The notes: generated by a model not told the origin, from the sequence alone. DNA of 64,000 nucleotides from an uncultured Bacteroidales bacterium (GCA_903877385.1 CAIRDP010000043.1:54118-118117); one strand, 5' to 3'. Positions 54,254 to 63,615 are shown, counted from the first letter of the stretch. A program made the numbers and translations.

Positions 54254-55951
54254 TCATTTGATGCCTTGTTCAAGGATTTTCAAAAGAATCAAACCCTGTA
54301 GTGTAATTTTATAGTGTTGATTCCGTGATGTTAATAAAGCAGGAGAGGTATAAGCCACCAAGCCTTTTTCTATTAAGGGAGATATATAATTCATATAGTT
54401 TTTATAATGCTTTGATAGCCCTAACCGTGACAGAATAGTTTCTCTGGGTAATGGGAGCAACTCGACACTTTCAAGGATCTTTAGTGTTTTTTCAACATTA
54501 ATTCCATTTGCGATTAAAATACTACTTACCCGTGCATTTACTTGTGCACTTACTTGTGCACTTACCTGTGCATTTACTTGTGCACTTTCCTGTGCACCTG
54601 ATTTGCTGTTTACCTGTTCGATAATCTGATTAAAATATCCTATGAGATCTTCCCAAGTGGCGAGAAAAGGTTCATGGACAGGCATAACCATTGGTTCATT
54701 TTCAAATGATTTATGGACATAAATTGTCACTAAAAATACAGTTCGCTGTTCATCAGTGAATAATATGGCATCGGGAGAACCATTGGCTTTTAAACTTTGA
54801 TGAATAAGTGGCACACCCGTAGCCCTACCTTCGGTGAGATGCAGCTCCTTGAGGAAATCGCCCAGACGGCGATTGCGATAATCGCGGGCAATGATGCGTT
54901 TCTTTTGCAAGTCGCGATTGTTAATCGGCGGAACCGGACCTGGAAAGCTAAGTATGGTGATTTCTTTATCCGGCCAAACCTGGACTTCAACAGGTTTATG
55001 CAGGCTATAATCTTTATGAAAAATGGCATTAGCAAGAGCCTCTTCAATTGCCTCGAAAGGGAAATCGAAGATTTTAACAGATTCGGCCTGACCATCAATT
55101 TTTATGACTTTTTGTCGGATTACTTTTTCTTTGATCACATTAAGCGCAGTACTAAGTTGTATTTGAACGGGCCCCTTGAAGAAATACTCTTCGTATTCCT
55201 TTAGTTTAAGAGGATTGTGGATCACTAATTCAATCTGAGTACCTGGGAACCAGATATCAGGCTTCTCGGAAAATAAAAGCAGCGCAAGGTTTAACGGACG
55301 CAAATTTTCAACAGGGCCGCTGGCGATTTTAAAGTTGCGACACAAATCGGGGAAAGACATTGTGGTGCTCTCCTCAAAAAGCCGGCTACCCGTTTTTTGG
55401 AGATGTTGACGAATCAAACCTAAATCTAAATCGGCCAGGGTTGCCACAGGATTAACACATTCGTCGAATGGCAAATGCGACGATTGACGGAGAAGCTCGG
55501 TAAGTTTATGTTCACGCGCAGCAACAGAGGAGGAGTTCTCGCGTATATAGAAGGCTCGCTCAGACTTCTTCTTAGATAATGATACAGAAGCAGAATATGG
55601 CCGCCGGTCTCCTGAAGGGACCCAGATTATTAAAACCAATTGCCCATCTATTAGTTCAGGTTGTACTACCGGAAAATAAAAGGGATCAATCTTGCGGGAT
55701 AATTCCCTTATTTTTTTCTGAATCGCATCGGCCTGTTCTTCGGCCAAACCTTTGGGAGGAAGAATTGGTTTGCCATTGTGTTCAGCTATACCAATAAAGA
55801 TATAACCACCACCCCAATTATTGAAATCGTTGGCAAACGCACAGATCGAATGAAGGATATCTTCGGGATTCCAGCCAGCCTTAAATTCAAGGCGTTCCCA
55901 TTCCACAACTTTTCCGTGAACCAATTCTTTTATGTTGATGGGTAGTGCCAT
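54254..55951 (-). CDS. Schlafen AlbA_2-domain protein with HATPase-like region
   Basis: The 565-residue protein starts with an AlbA_2 (Schlafen-like, putative nucleic-acid-binding) domain: VEWERLEFKAGWNPEDILHS, GGGYIFIGIAEHNG. A region like ATP-binding HATPase_c_4 follows (about 300-400; EAIEEALANAIFHKDYS), then a winged-helix-like end. Residues about 450-475 are a tandem (S/N)AQV repeat encoded by 12-base units. Proteins of this type are usually labelled ATP-dependent DNA helicase-related or transcriptional regulators and are common next to restriction systems. The gene begins 6 bases after the type IIG enzyme and is the last of that operon; it ends beside tRNA-Asn. The role is unproven. Confidence 0.8.
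   Translation of the reverse strand: MALPINIKELVHGKVVEWERLEFKAGWNPEDILHSICAFANDFNNWGGGYIFIGIAEHNGKPILPPKGLAEEQADAIQKKIRELSRKIDPFYFPVVQPELIDGQLVLIIWVPSGDRRPYSASVSLSKKKSERAFYIRENSSSVAAREHKLTELLRQSSHLPFDECVNPVATLADLDLGLIRQHLQKTGSRLFEESTTMSFPDLCRNFKIASGPVENLRPLNLALLLFSEKPDIWFPGTQIELVIHNPLKLKEYEEYFFKGPVQIQLSTALNVIKEKVIRQKVIKIDGQAESVKIFDFPFEAIEEALANAIFHKDYSLHKPVEVQVWPDKEITILSFPGPVPPINNRDLQKKRIIARDYRNRRLGDFLKELHLTEGRATGVPLIHQSLKANGSPDAILFTDEQRTVFLVTIYVHKSFENEPMVMPVHEPFLATWEDLIGYFNQIIEQVNSKSGAQESAQVNAQVSAQVSAQVNARVSSILIANGINVEKTLKILESVELLPLPRETILSRLGLSKHYKNYMNYISPLIEKGLVAYTSPALLTSRNQHYKITLQGLILLKILEQGIK
54531..54598. repeat. 12-base tandem repeat inside the AlbA_2 gene
   Basis: Five complete TGTGCACTTACT-like units and part of a sixth encode (S/N)AQV on the minus strand. 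Copy changes would add or remove four residues and keep the frame. Confidence 0.85.
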
Positions 55952-55957
55952 AGATGT

Positions 55958-58900
55958 TTAAGATTGTTCAATTATTTTTATCTCCTCCTCAGTTAATGCA
56001 TATAGAGCATAAACCAGTTGGTCAATCTCTATTTCCTTGGAACTAGTGTCTGCATTAGGGTCGGATTGTTTAGTAAAGATGATTTGATCAACAATAATAA
56101 TGATAGATTCAATTATTTTATCATTGTTTAAAATAATTGGAAGTCGACCAAGTTGATTTGTCCTAAACTTTGTGAAAGCCCCTGCAGTTAAATCGTAAGA
56201 AATTTTAGATATTATAAATGTTGCAAACTTTGAGTTTAACAACCCAAGTAAATATTTTAGATTGTTATCATTGTATTCCTTTTTTGGATAGACAGCATAA
56301 ATTGAGCTAAGGAAATATCTACTTTCAAAATCTATGCATGCAATAATACGGCTACCAGTTTCACGAATTGCAATTTTATTACGTTCATAAAAATCCGTAT
56401 TTTGCCAGTTTCGTGCTAACCAATTTCCATATTTAAGGTAGACATTCTTTTCTAATATTGAATAGCGGTTGATTCCTTTCCCTTGCAATGAAGGTTTCCA
56501 AGGTTCATTAAGAGTACCTTCAGATTTGACAACATAATTTTTATCGTTTCCAGTTTTAATACACTGCCGGATAAAACAATAATCACTAAGTTTTGTAAGA
56601 TTTTGTAATCTTAGAAATAATTTTCTCTCCTTTTCATTAAAGCTAATATCAAAAGTAAAATTTGGATTATTGCCAATTTCTTTGCAATCAATCAAAATAT
56701 CAAAATCAGAATGAAGTTCTTCTGTCATCATTACTTTCCTTCTAACATGAATTTGATTTGTTAAAATTCCTTTGAAAATTTTGATAATACAAGTATGTAC
56801 GGTAGGATCTTGAAAAACATCCATTCCGAAATTTGTAATCTCGTAAAGAGAATATTGCTCAATGATGAGTTTTCTTAACTTCCTAGAGTATAAGTTAGAG
56901 AGTACTGTATTTGGCACGATAAGTGTCATTTGACCTGACTTACTTGATATCCTCAACCCTTCCTCGATAAATGATTCAAAATAATCCATTCTCCCTTCTA
57001 TGGATGAAAAAGCATTTTCAATGTAAGCTTTAATCCATTTATCTTTTATCATACCATATGGAGGATTCCCAATCACCACATCAAACCCCACAAAATCACC
57101 TTCATCGTTTAGAACTTCCGGGAACTCGAAACGCCACTCAAATGCATTATCATAGATTTTATTGTTCTTGATCTCTTCGAGTTCTGTTTCAAGTTTTTTA
57201 ATTTTGCCTGTAAGCTCATTTACTTTCTTATTCCATTCCGCCAATTCCTTCTTTGATCGTTCAAACAAGGAGGTTTGGTTTGTATGGGTAAAAAGATCAC
57301 CGTTCAATTTTTTCAGTTGAATTAACCGCTTATCGTTGGCTGCTACTTCTGTTTCAAAATCAGACTTTATGGATTCTATCAGCCGTTCCATTTCCCTCTT
57401 TTCTTCTTTGCCTCGGGCATTACGATATGTCATAACCGCAAGTCGATAGCTAACAATATTCCACTTGCTTTTCTTTAATGCCTGCTTGATATCGGCATCC
57501 AAAGCATAGCGTGAGATGAGGGAATTACCGCATTTAATGTTGATATCGATGTTAGGAAGTGTTTCAAGCTCTGCGTAATCACTTTCGGCCTTGTAATAGG
57601 AATTCTTAAGCAATTCAATCCATAGCCTCAATCGGCATATCTTTACTGAATTCGGATTGATGTCGACGCCAAACAGACAATTTTCAATGATCGTTTGCTT
57701 TTCATGAAAAAGTGTTTCCTGGATCCTCTGGCTTTCTGAGTTCCCAGGATTGTACTCAAACAATTCTCCATCTTCATCAGTAACGATAAGTTCGTCATTG
57801 ACCACTTCAACATGATACTCCTTCAATCGCTTGCCATCCTTGTCGGATAATATTTTCAATTCGCTCTTGATGGCAATGATCTCATTCAGGGCTGAAACGA
57901 GGAAATGTCCGGAACCGACCGCCGGATCACAAATCTTAAGCTGATTAACAATATCGTTGGCTTCTTTTCGGTCACCGGATTTATTATAAACCTCATCCAA
58001 GTTCATGCAATTCCAGCCTTTCAGATCATTAAACCTCTGAACAACTGCCCGGCGGATGGTTTCTCGGCACATATACATGGTGATGAAACCGGGAGTAAAA
58101 AAGGAGCCGTCTTTATACCCATTGATCTTTTCAAAAATCAGGCCGAGAACCGAAGCATTGATCAAGGTTTTATTCTCTTCCTGGATCTCTTCGGCACCTT
58201 CACCTGAAAAATCATATGAATCAAGGAATGCAAACAGATATTCTATTCCTGATAAGGATCCGTTGAGTCTTTTACCGGTATTATTCTTTAAAACAGTGCC
58301 GGAATAAATCGGAATAAGACTATTATCCTGAAGATTACTGATGAATATTGTTTCCCGCTCCAGGTCTGTTGGATCAAACAGGGAACTGTTCAGATAAGGA
58401 ACCTTTTTGAATAATGTGGTCACACCAGGATCCCGTTCCTGAATCTTTTTTGCGAGTACACGAAAGAACAGGCTATCCAGGGCATCATATCCAAGGATTT
58501 TATCAGTGGAAAGGAAAGAGTAAGAGGAATCTCCCTTATGATATTTGATCAATTGAGCTTCGAGCAATTTCAGGAATAGTACACGATTCATCCATGTGAT
58601 CACCAATTCAAGGGAAACATTGAACAGACGGTCCTGGGAGGTTAAACCAAATCGGGAAGGTTTACTTACCCGGCTGATCATATCCCGGCTTTCGATCTGG
58701 ATTATGGCATTCTCGATGAGGGAACCGGGATCACGCTGTGCTTCCGGCTTTCGGCCAATCAGCCTTTTACTGCCTTCCTTGGTTTCGGACAACCCCATGA
58801 TGTGAAGCAATTCGGTATAAAATGCTTTATCAAGACTATTGCTATCATTCGCAAAAGGAAGCTTTAATAAATGTTCAGGTGATAGAAGCTTATAAAGTGC

Positions 58901-59572
58901 TATTAATTTGGAATCATCCTTTTTATCATCATTTCTCAGCGGCTTCTCATATTCCCTGAAATCGAACCAGGTGAAATAAATTTCGGATGTTAACGCGGTT
59001 ATGAATGGTTCGGCAATCTCCTTGTAGAAGAAGTCAGTGGTTTTACCGGCCAGCCGGCCTTCCTCAAAATCGGTGAACTGTTTTACAAGAGTCTTATTTT
59101 GAGCAAAGGTCTTTTCGAAAAAGTTCGCATCAAACACATACCATTCGTAGACATTGGTGGCGACCAGATGTTTAATCTCAAGATTATGATTTGTGATCCG
59201 TTCGCGGAGATAATACAGGATCATTTCATGGAAAGCTTTTGCATTCAGGTTATCGGGCCGGATCATCTCGGCTTTATTCGATGGCTTTTTGGCTTCGATC
59301 AGAACTGCAGGAAAGCTCTTTGAATCAGGGCCATTATGGATTACAAGATCGGTGCGGTCTTTAGTATTGATATAAAAATTCGGATGGTAGAAGGTGTTTT
59401 TGAGAAAATCGCCCAGGTCATTTTTGTTATGCTCTTCTGTTTCCGTTTCATCAAGTCCATCGAGCAAGCCTATCAGGTTTTTCTTGAACAATTCAATTTC
59501 ACTCCTGGAGGGCTTTACCTTGAGGTAAGCTTTATTGAGGGATTTGCGAGGAGTAAGTGGGGTTAATTGCAT
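55958..59572 (-). CDS. Type IIG restriction-modification enzyme (Eco57I-like fusion)
   Basis: The single polypeptide of 1204 residues combines nuclease and methylase. The N-terminal domain has TDLVI, then AVLIEAKKPSN, giving a PD-(D/E)xK-like Asp and E-A-K triad (about 75-95). A helical connector follows. The N6-adenine methyltransferase part has DPAVGSGHFLVSAL (motif I, about 550) and IGNPPYGM (motif IV, about 835). The last 300 residues, more AT-rich, are a target-recognition domain. It should cut at a fixed distance from an asymmetric site and methylate one strand. The start used is ATG 59572; a TTG two codons earlier is possible. It is 38 bases after the 249-residue nuclease-like gene and precedes the AlbA_2 gene. 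Confidence 0.9.
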   Translation of the reverse strand: MQLTPLTPRKSLNKAYLKVKPSRSEIELFKKNLIGLLDGLDETETEEHNKNDLGDFLKNTFYHPNFYINTKDRTDLVIHNGPDSKSFPAVLIEAKKPSNKAEMIRPDNLNAKAFHEMILYYLRERITNHNLEIKHLVATNVYEWYVFDANFFEKTFAQNKTLVKQFTDFEEGRLAGKTTDFFYKEIAEPFITALTSEIYFTWFDFREYEKPLRNDDKKDDSKLIALYKLLSPEHLLKLPFANDSNSLDKAFYTELLHIMGLSETKEGSKRLIGRKPEAQRDPGSLIENAIIQIESRDMISRVSKPSRFGLTSQDRLFNVSLELVITWMNRVLFLKLLEAQLIKYHKGDSSYSFLSTDKILGYDALDSLFFRVLAKKIQERDPGVTTLFKKVPYLNSSLFDPTDLERETIFISNLQDNSLIPIYSGTVLKNNTGKRLNGSLSGIEYLFAFLDSYDFSGEGAEEIQEENKTLINASVLGLIFEKINGYKDGSFFTPGFITMYMCRETIRRAVVQRFNDLKGWNCMNLDEVYNKSGDRKEANDIVNQLKICDPAVGSGHFLVSALNEIIAIKSELKILSDKDGKRLKEYHVEVVNDELIVTDEDGELFEYNPGNSESQRIQETLFHEKQTIIENCLFGVDINPNSVKICRLRLWIELLKNSYYKAESDYAELETLPNIDINIKCGNSLISRYALDADIKQALKKSKWNIVSYRLAVMTYRNARGKEEKREMERLIESIKSDFETEVAANDKRLIQLKKLNGDLFTHTNQTSLFERSKKELAEWNKKVNELTGKIKKLETELEEIKNNKIYDNAFEWRFEFPEVLNDEGDFVGFDVVIGNPPYGMIKDKWIKAYIENAFSSIEGRMDYFESFIEEGLRISSKSGQMTLIVPNTVLSNLYSRKLRKLIIEQYSLYEITNFGMDVFQDPTVHTCIIKIFKGILTNQIHVRRKVMMTEELHSDFDILIDCKEIGNNPNFTFDISFNEKERKLFLRLQNLTKLSDYCFIRQCIKTGNDKNYVVKSEGTLNEPWKPSLQGKGINRYSILEKNVYLKYGNWLARNWQNTDFYERNKIAIRETGSRIIACIDFESRYFLSSIYAVYPKKEYNDNNLKYLLGLLNSKFATFIISKISYDLTAGAFTKFRTNQLGRLPIILNNDKIIESIIIIVDQIIFTKQSDPNADTSSKEIEIDQLVYALYALTEEEIKIIEQS

Positions 59573-59610
59573 TGTCAATTTTTCTGGGATTTTGCCATTT
59601 GGGGATCATT

Positions 59611-60360
59611 TTATCTGAATAACCTCTCTTCCAACAATTTAAGATTTTTATTTACAAAAAACATATCAGGTTCATGTTTGATAGCTCGTGCCCTGATCTC
59701 AAAATCAGGAGATTCTTTATCTGCATTATTAAATAAGATTAAACCAATACCAAATAGCCTACAAAGAGTATCAAGTCGTGAAATATCTTCGACCTGAGAC
59801 TCTTTAGGAACAACAATATAGGACTTATGAGAAAATATTTTATAAGCACATGCCTGACCAAATGCAGTAATTAAACCGTTAGAATCTAGTTTTATCTCGG
59901 CAGATACTATCTCGGTTGGAAATTCAATAATATCGCTTCGTTTAGATTCTCTAATTCCAATCACATCCGGAGTACCCCATTTATCTTTAAATAAATTGCC
60001 TCCTAATGGAATTGCTTTTGTACATTCCTCTATTTCATTAACAAGCCAATCTGCAAATGGTTTATAAAAATCCCCTTCACACACTAATTGTCCTTTGGGA
60101 GTCTTCTTTTTTAGTTTTTCATCAATTTCCGGTTCAACTTCTTCATTGTATTTTAACAATCGAAAAATGCCTCGATCTGCCTTATAAATCTTTTCTGGAA
60201 ATTGCTGGTCCAAATTCCAAATAGCTCCTGAGATAGTGTTTTTGTTAAAAGAAGGGTTTTGGGTTGATATTAGATTTATCAATTCAGAATACCGGATCCC
60301 TTCTGGTTGAGCTTCTAATAGATCAAAGGCTGTTTTCTTAATAATCTCCGTGATTTTCAT
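59611..60360 (-). CDS. Winged-helix plus PD-(D/E)xK-like protein of the restriction operon
   Basis: The 249-residue protein has an N-terminal winged-helix-like region (about 1-70; GIRYSELINLIS, NTISGAIWNLDQQ) of the HARE-HTH sort. A C-terminal domain has WGTPDVIGI (Asp132) and IVSAEIKLDS (Glu155-x-Lys157), the spacing of a PD-(D/E)xK nuclease core. It precedes the type IIG gene by 38 bases and is probably co-transcribed. It may be an accessory nuclease, a specificity aid or a controller; function is not established. AT-rich like its neighbours. Confidence 0.7.
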   Translation of the reverse strand: MKITEIIKKTAFDLLEAQPEGIRYSELINLISTQNPSFNKNTISGAIWNLDQQFPEKIYKADRGIFRLLKYNEEVEPEIDEKLKKKTPKGQLVCEGDFYKPFADWLVNEIEECTKAIPLGGNLFKDKWGTPDVIGIRESKRSDIIEFPTEIVSAEIKLDSNGLITAFGQACAYKIFSHKSYIVVPKESQVEDISRLDTLCRLFGIGLILFNNADKESPDFEIRARAIKHEPDMFFVNKNLKLLEERLFR

Positions 60361-60529
60361 AACAACTATTTATAAAGCAATTACACCGACGTTTTGCGAC
60401 TTTACGTTGTGGAGGATTTGAAAAACTAAACTTTCTGCCTATACAAAGTTTTATTAAATACATTACTGTTAAAATTCCCACGTCCACAGACTTAACGATA
60501 AACCACTATTAACGGCTGGGCTAGTCTGC

Positions 60530-61615
60530 CTATCCATTGAATTTCTTGTTAATGTCGTGAATGATAAGGTTATTGAACATCATTTGAGGAATATTAAATC
60601 TTGAAACTATTGGTAAATTTTCACCTTCAAACACTAAATTTCTGTCATCAAATGTTACCTGAAAAATGTTTGTTGTCCCAAAAGCGTCTTTAGAAATTTT
60701 ATTTTTTGCAAATGGATTATGAAAGATAAAAAGTCCATCAGAAAGTTCTTCTTGGTTGTCAGGGCTTACCATTTGAATTTTATAAATGGGTGCTTCATAA
60801 TCTTGCCTGATGTTGATTACGGTATTAAGCTGAAGTGTAGATAATGATTGTGAGATTGATAGCGATGTCAGTTTGCCCAAAGTCGTTGTGCAAGAGAATA
60901 TTATTGCTGAAATATGCTCCAGTGATTTGTCGTTAAATATACCAACTGGAATTGGTGATGTAGTATTAGGTTTTATTATTTCTGTAACTACGTCAAAATC
61001 TTTTTTTGAAGGATTAAAATAAAGACCATACAGTAAGGCTAATAATGGATAGTAGTATTCTCTTCCATAATCAATTTGTCCGTATGAACTAAGTGCAATA
61101 ATAAACGGTGTTTCGGATTTAATCCAACCACAATTTGAATAATTACTTAAATATTTTTTGCTTTTGGAAAGTATTGCACTTGAATTACGCACAATAGCTT
61201 CATCCAAAAACTCTCTATAATTTTCTTGTAAATGTGGTGGCTCAAGCATACTTAGTATATTGTCCAAATTTCTGCTTTCGTCAGCCACACCACCTTGCTT
61301 AATATTTGAAACAACAGCTTCGATGTTTATTTCTAATGGTGAGATTATCATAAAGTCGGGTCTATCATAAGTAAAATCAATATTGAACCCCGCTTCTTTA
61401 AAAACTTTATATAGATAAAACTCCCAAAAACTTGAATGAAAAGTTGTCTGAAATTCCTTTATGATTTTGTTGTCCCTGTCCACAAAACCCTCTGTCCAGT
61501 TTGTTAGTATTTCTCGTTCCCCGTCAAGAAGTGAATTGTCCTGTAGAAACTTATACTTTGGATGCAAAGCATTTTCATCTACGTCATCCAGTTTTTTAAA
61601 TAAGTCCAATGTCAT
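60530..61615 (-). CDS. Uncharacterised protein with nuclease-like N-terminal region
   Basis: I do not recognise this 361-residue family. An N-terminal region contains SSFWEFYLYKVFKEAGF, then YDRPDFMI (Asp87) and INIEAVVSN (Glu99), the order and spacing of a PD-(D/E)xK fold, but the Lys of E-x-K is Val, so it may be inactive or use another residue. The C-terminal half is beta-rich without known motifs. There is no signal peptide or membrane span. The gene is strongly AT-rich, separate from the operon downstream by 169 bases, and bounded upstream by a palindromic element at 61679-61710, which gives it the look of a single mobile cassette. A defence role is plausible by neighbourhood only. Confidence 0.6.
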   Translation of the reverse strand: MTLDLFKKLDDVDENALHPKYKFLQDNSLLDGEREILTNWTEGFVDRDNKIIKEFQTTFHSSFWEFYLYKVFKEAGFNIDFTYDRPDFMIISPLEINIEAVVSNIKQGGVADESRNLDNILSMLEPPHLQENYREFLDEAIVRNSSAILSKSKKYLSNYSNCGWIKSETPFIIALSSYGQIDYGREYYYPLLALLYGLYFNPSKKDFDVVTEIIKPNTTSPIPVGIFNDKSLEHISAIIFSCTTTLGKLTSLSISQSLSTLQLNTVINIRQDYEAPIYKIQMVSPDNQEELSDGLFIFHNPFAKNKISKDAFGTTNIFQVTFDDRNLVFEGENLPIVSRFNIPQMMFNNLIIHDINKKFNG

Positions 61616-61920
61616 TGTATAATATTATTTTATGCAGTCAGTTTTTAAATTAACCCTGTCGTACAAGCCTTGCCACATAACGCCCCGGGGACAGCTGCAG
61701 TGCGGGGTTTACTGGTTGTTTCTTTTCTTTACCTCCATCATTGACAGGTTTGGTGAATACTTGCCTCCGGAAACTGCCCGCATTGGAGGCTGCCGGCTTG
61801 ATAACAAATGCTAAATTATGTTATATTCAACCTAAAAATTTTGTATACTACAAAGACAGACATGGTTTATCCTTATAACAGGGTAAAGTTACAAGATAAA
61901 TCAGGAATGCAAAAAAATGA
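61616..61920. other. Non-coding gap with a palindromic, attC-like element
   Basis: No convincing gene in these 305 bases; the 60-codon plus-strand frame has no recognisable features. The block 61679-61710 is GC-rich in AT-rich surroundings, with CCCCG (61683-61687) and CGGGG (61703-61707) as outer arms and CAGCTG/CTGCAG palindromes inside. GCCACATAACG stands on its left. It resembles single-strand-folding recombination sites such as attC, without an exact core match. Confidence 0.4.
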
Positions 61921-62553
61921 TCATTTGATCAACCAGCCCAATCTCATATCAAAATAAATCCCATTCAAATAAAGACCACCTGCTGATATTGTGAGCTGGT
62001 CTTTGATGATGAGTTGAGCGCCTGCTTCGAGGCCGGGGAATGTTTGGAAGGAGTTGAGGGAAATGCCTACGTATGGACCGATGCGGAATCGGGGTTGTTT
62101 TGGAATAGGTTTGGCGATGCAGGTGTCGATCTGCCGGGTGATGGTGATGACTTCCTTGGGCCAGGTAAAATCTGAGAATGTGATGAATTGGAGGTCGCCT
62201 TTAGCCTGCCAGCGAAATCGGAGACCAGGTTGGCTGAATACGGAATCATACCAACATTCGCGATAGGGGATTTGGATTGTGTCGTGAATGACTGTTTTAA
62301 CCGGAATGGGTTTTACAAGGATATGGCCGGATTGGCGAATAGTATCGTATATGGTGTCAATTCGTACCGGGGCGTTTTTGAACGATGAAATCAGAGTGGC
62401 CTGATCACGAAGGATCTTGTTTCGGGATGCATCGTGCAAGACTCGTTCGAGGACAATGGCACCGATAAGAAGGATGGCAAGGATGGCGGATACCCAAACC
62501 ATTGGCTTTTTGATGGCTGTAATAAGTTTGCTTGAGTCAACTGAGAATTCCAC
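61921..62553 (-). CDS. Membrane-anchored phage lysis-module protein
   Basis: The 210-residue protein has one N-terminal span (MVWVSAILAILLIGAIVL, about 18-35), a short helical part, a segment rich in DTIYDTIR and VKTVIHDTIQ words, and a beta-rich C-terminus (IGPYVGISLNSF, GLYFDMRLGWLIK-like end). It follows the endolysin gene by 2 bases and starts with GTG. In Bacteroidota phages a protein of this shape often stands beside the endolysin; a spanin-like role at the outer membrane is a guess from position and topology. Confidence 0.55.
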   Translation of the reverse strand: MEFSVDSSKLITAIKKPMVWVSAILAILLIGAIVLERVLHDASRNKILRDQATLISSFKNAPVRIDTIYDTIRQSGHILVKPIPVKTVIHDTIQIPYRECWYDSVFSQPGLRFRWQAKGDLQFITFSDFTWPKEVITITRQIDTCIAKPIPKQPRFRIGPYVGISLNSFQTFPGLEAGAQLIIKDQLTISAGGLYLNGIYFDMRLGWLIK

Positions 62554-62555
62554 TG

Positions 62556-63071
62556 TCAGAAGTATTTCAGTTCGTTGTGAATGAATAACCAGGCTTCGGA
62601 CTTCCGACGCTTAGTAAGACCTTGCGAGACTTGCTTTTCGCCTGGTTCGTCGATCTGGCCGTCCTGATCATCATCGATGCCTGGGGAACCTGCGCATTTT
62701 GTGTACATCAGAAATGCATATTCAATAGAGATATTCGTCTCCCGACCATTGACATACCTGAGCAGAAAGGTTTTTCGGAGGACGTTGCAGCCGACATTAT
62801 AAGCAAATGATATCAGGGCATCAAATTGATATTGCATGAGGCGAATTGTAAGCATTTCGTTGAGCTGGTATTCGATTTTACGGAGATCGTGCATCAGATA
62901 GTCTCTGGCTTGCTTATAGGAGATCCTGTCGTCTTCCTTAACGGGGGTTCCGTCGGGATAAATGGTTGTGCCGATACCGATGGTCCATATTCCGGCAGGA
63001 CAGCGATAAGCCTGTGAGCGAAGACCTTCATAATGCTCGATAAGTGCCAGCCCTTTTTCGGAAGTGGTCAT
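62556..63071 (-). CDS. Phage-type GH24 lysozyme (endolysin)
   Basis: The 171-residue endolysin cleaves the glycan strand of peptidoglycan. It has the GH24 catalytic Glu15 in HYEGLRSQAY, then CPAGIWTIGIG, and the lysozyme core FDALISFAYNVG. Between residues 133 and 142 the loop DDDQDGQIDE has the shape of a Ca-binding EF-hand or thrombospondin-3 loop, not part of standard GH24. No signal peptide, so export needs the holin-like protein encoded just upstream, whose stop overlaps this ATG in an ATGA. Confidence 0.92.
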   Translation of the reverse strand: MTTSEKGLALIEHYEGLRSQAYRCPAGIWTIGIGTTIYPDGTPVKEDDRISYKQARDYLMHDLRKIEYQLNEMLTIRLMQYQFDALISFAYNVGCNVLRKTFLLRYVNGRETNISIEYAFLMYTKCAGSPGIDDDQDGQIDEPGEKQVSQGLTKRRKSEAWLFIHNELKYF

Positions 63072-63301
63072 TTTTCGGTTTTTAAGGGAAAGCCCTGGCT
63101 ATTGGTCAGGAAATTCTTGATCAGATAGGCAATACCTGCGGCTAGTCCGGTTAAAAGGATGGGTTGGAAGAATGCCCAGGTGAAAGTCAAAGTTCCGGCT
63201 TGGAGGGCCTGGTAAACTGCTGTGAGGATTGCACCAATGACGGCAACGAGGAGACCTTTTAACAGGTCCATCCAGTTGAGAGTTAAAAACTTTGAGTTCA
63301 T
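63068..63301 (-). CDS. Small holin-like membrane protein
   Basis: The 77-residue protein has two hydrophobic segments (LLKGLLVAVIGAILTAVYQAL and FFQPILLTGLAAGIAYLI) and a charged end (LKTEK), the size and topology of a class II holin. It overlaps the endolysin start by 4 bases. The frame runs further upstream to 63553, but that extension overlaps the next gene and lacks membrane character; ATG 63301 is chosen. Confidence 0.7.
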   Translation of the reverse strand: MNSKFLTLNWMDLLKGLLVAVIGAILTAVYQALQAGTLTFTWAFFQPILLTGLAAGIAYLIKNFLTNSQGFPLKTEK

Positions 63302-63344
63302 GGATTTAGAATTTACAATGTGTGATTTTCGTTTTATGATTGAT

Positions 63345-63614
63345 TTATTTTGGATTTCGGAGGTAGATCTGTATTTCGTCGATCTTTTTAAGGATTTCGC
63401 GGGTATCGGATTTAATATCGGTACGGAGGTTTTCGAGATCCCGGCTGTTGTCGGACTTGTGGAAAGAAAGGTCTTGTTTGAGGTTGGAGAGTTCGACGTT
63501 AATTTCGGCCAGACGGATTTCCATATGCACCCAGACTGAAATAATGGCCACAAGAAATGTAAGCAGACTGATTGCCTGAGGAAGCGGGAGACCGAATATT
63601 TTCCATTCTTTCAT
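63345..63614 (-). CDS. Small membrane protein with coiled-coil tail
   Basis: The 89-residue protein has one N-terminal span (LPQAISLLTFLVAIISVWVHM) followed by a heptad-rich helix (IRLAEINVELSNLKQDLSFHK...). Its place between a phage structural gene and the holin suggests a phage accessory or second holin-type protein. No family is recognised. It precedes the holin-like gene by 43 bases. Confidence 0.6.
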   Translation of the reverse strand: MKEWKIFGLPLPQAISLLTFLVAIISVWVHMEIRLAEINVELSNLKQDLSFHKSDNSRDLENLRTDIKSDTREILKKIDEIQIYLRNPK

Positions 63615-63615
63615 A

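Noticed and set aside
54531..54598. CRISPR array
   Set aside because: The repeats are contiguous 12-base units in a coding frame with no spacers. No CRISPR-like array or cas gene was seen anywhere in the window.
61632..61814. 60-codon plus-strand frame
   Set aside because: It spans the palindromic element, has no recognisable motif or ribosome site, and its composition fits chance.
63302..63553. N-terminal extension of the holin-like frame
   Set aside because: The 84 extra codons overlap the coiled-coil protein gene in another frame, look low-complexity Ser/Thr/Lys-rich, and would bury the first membrane span deep in the protein.
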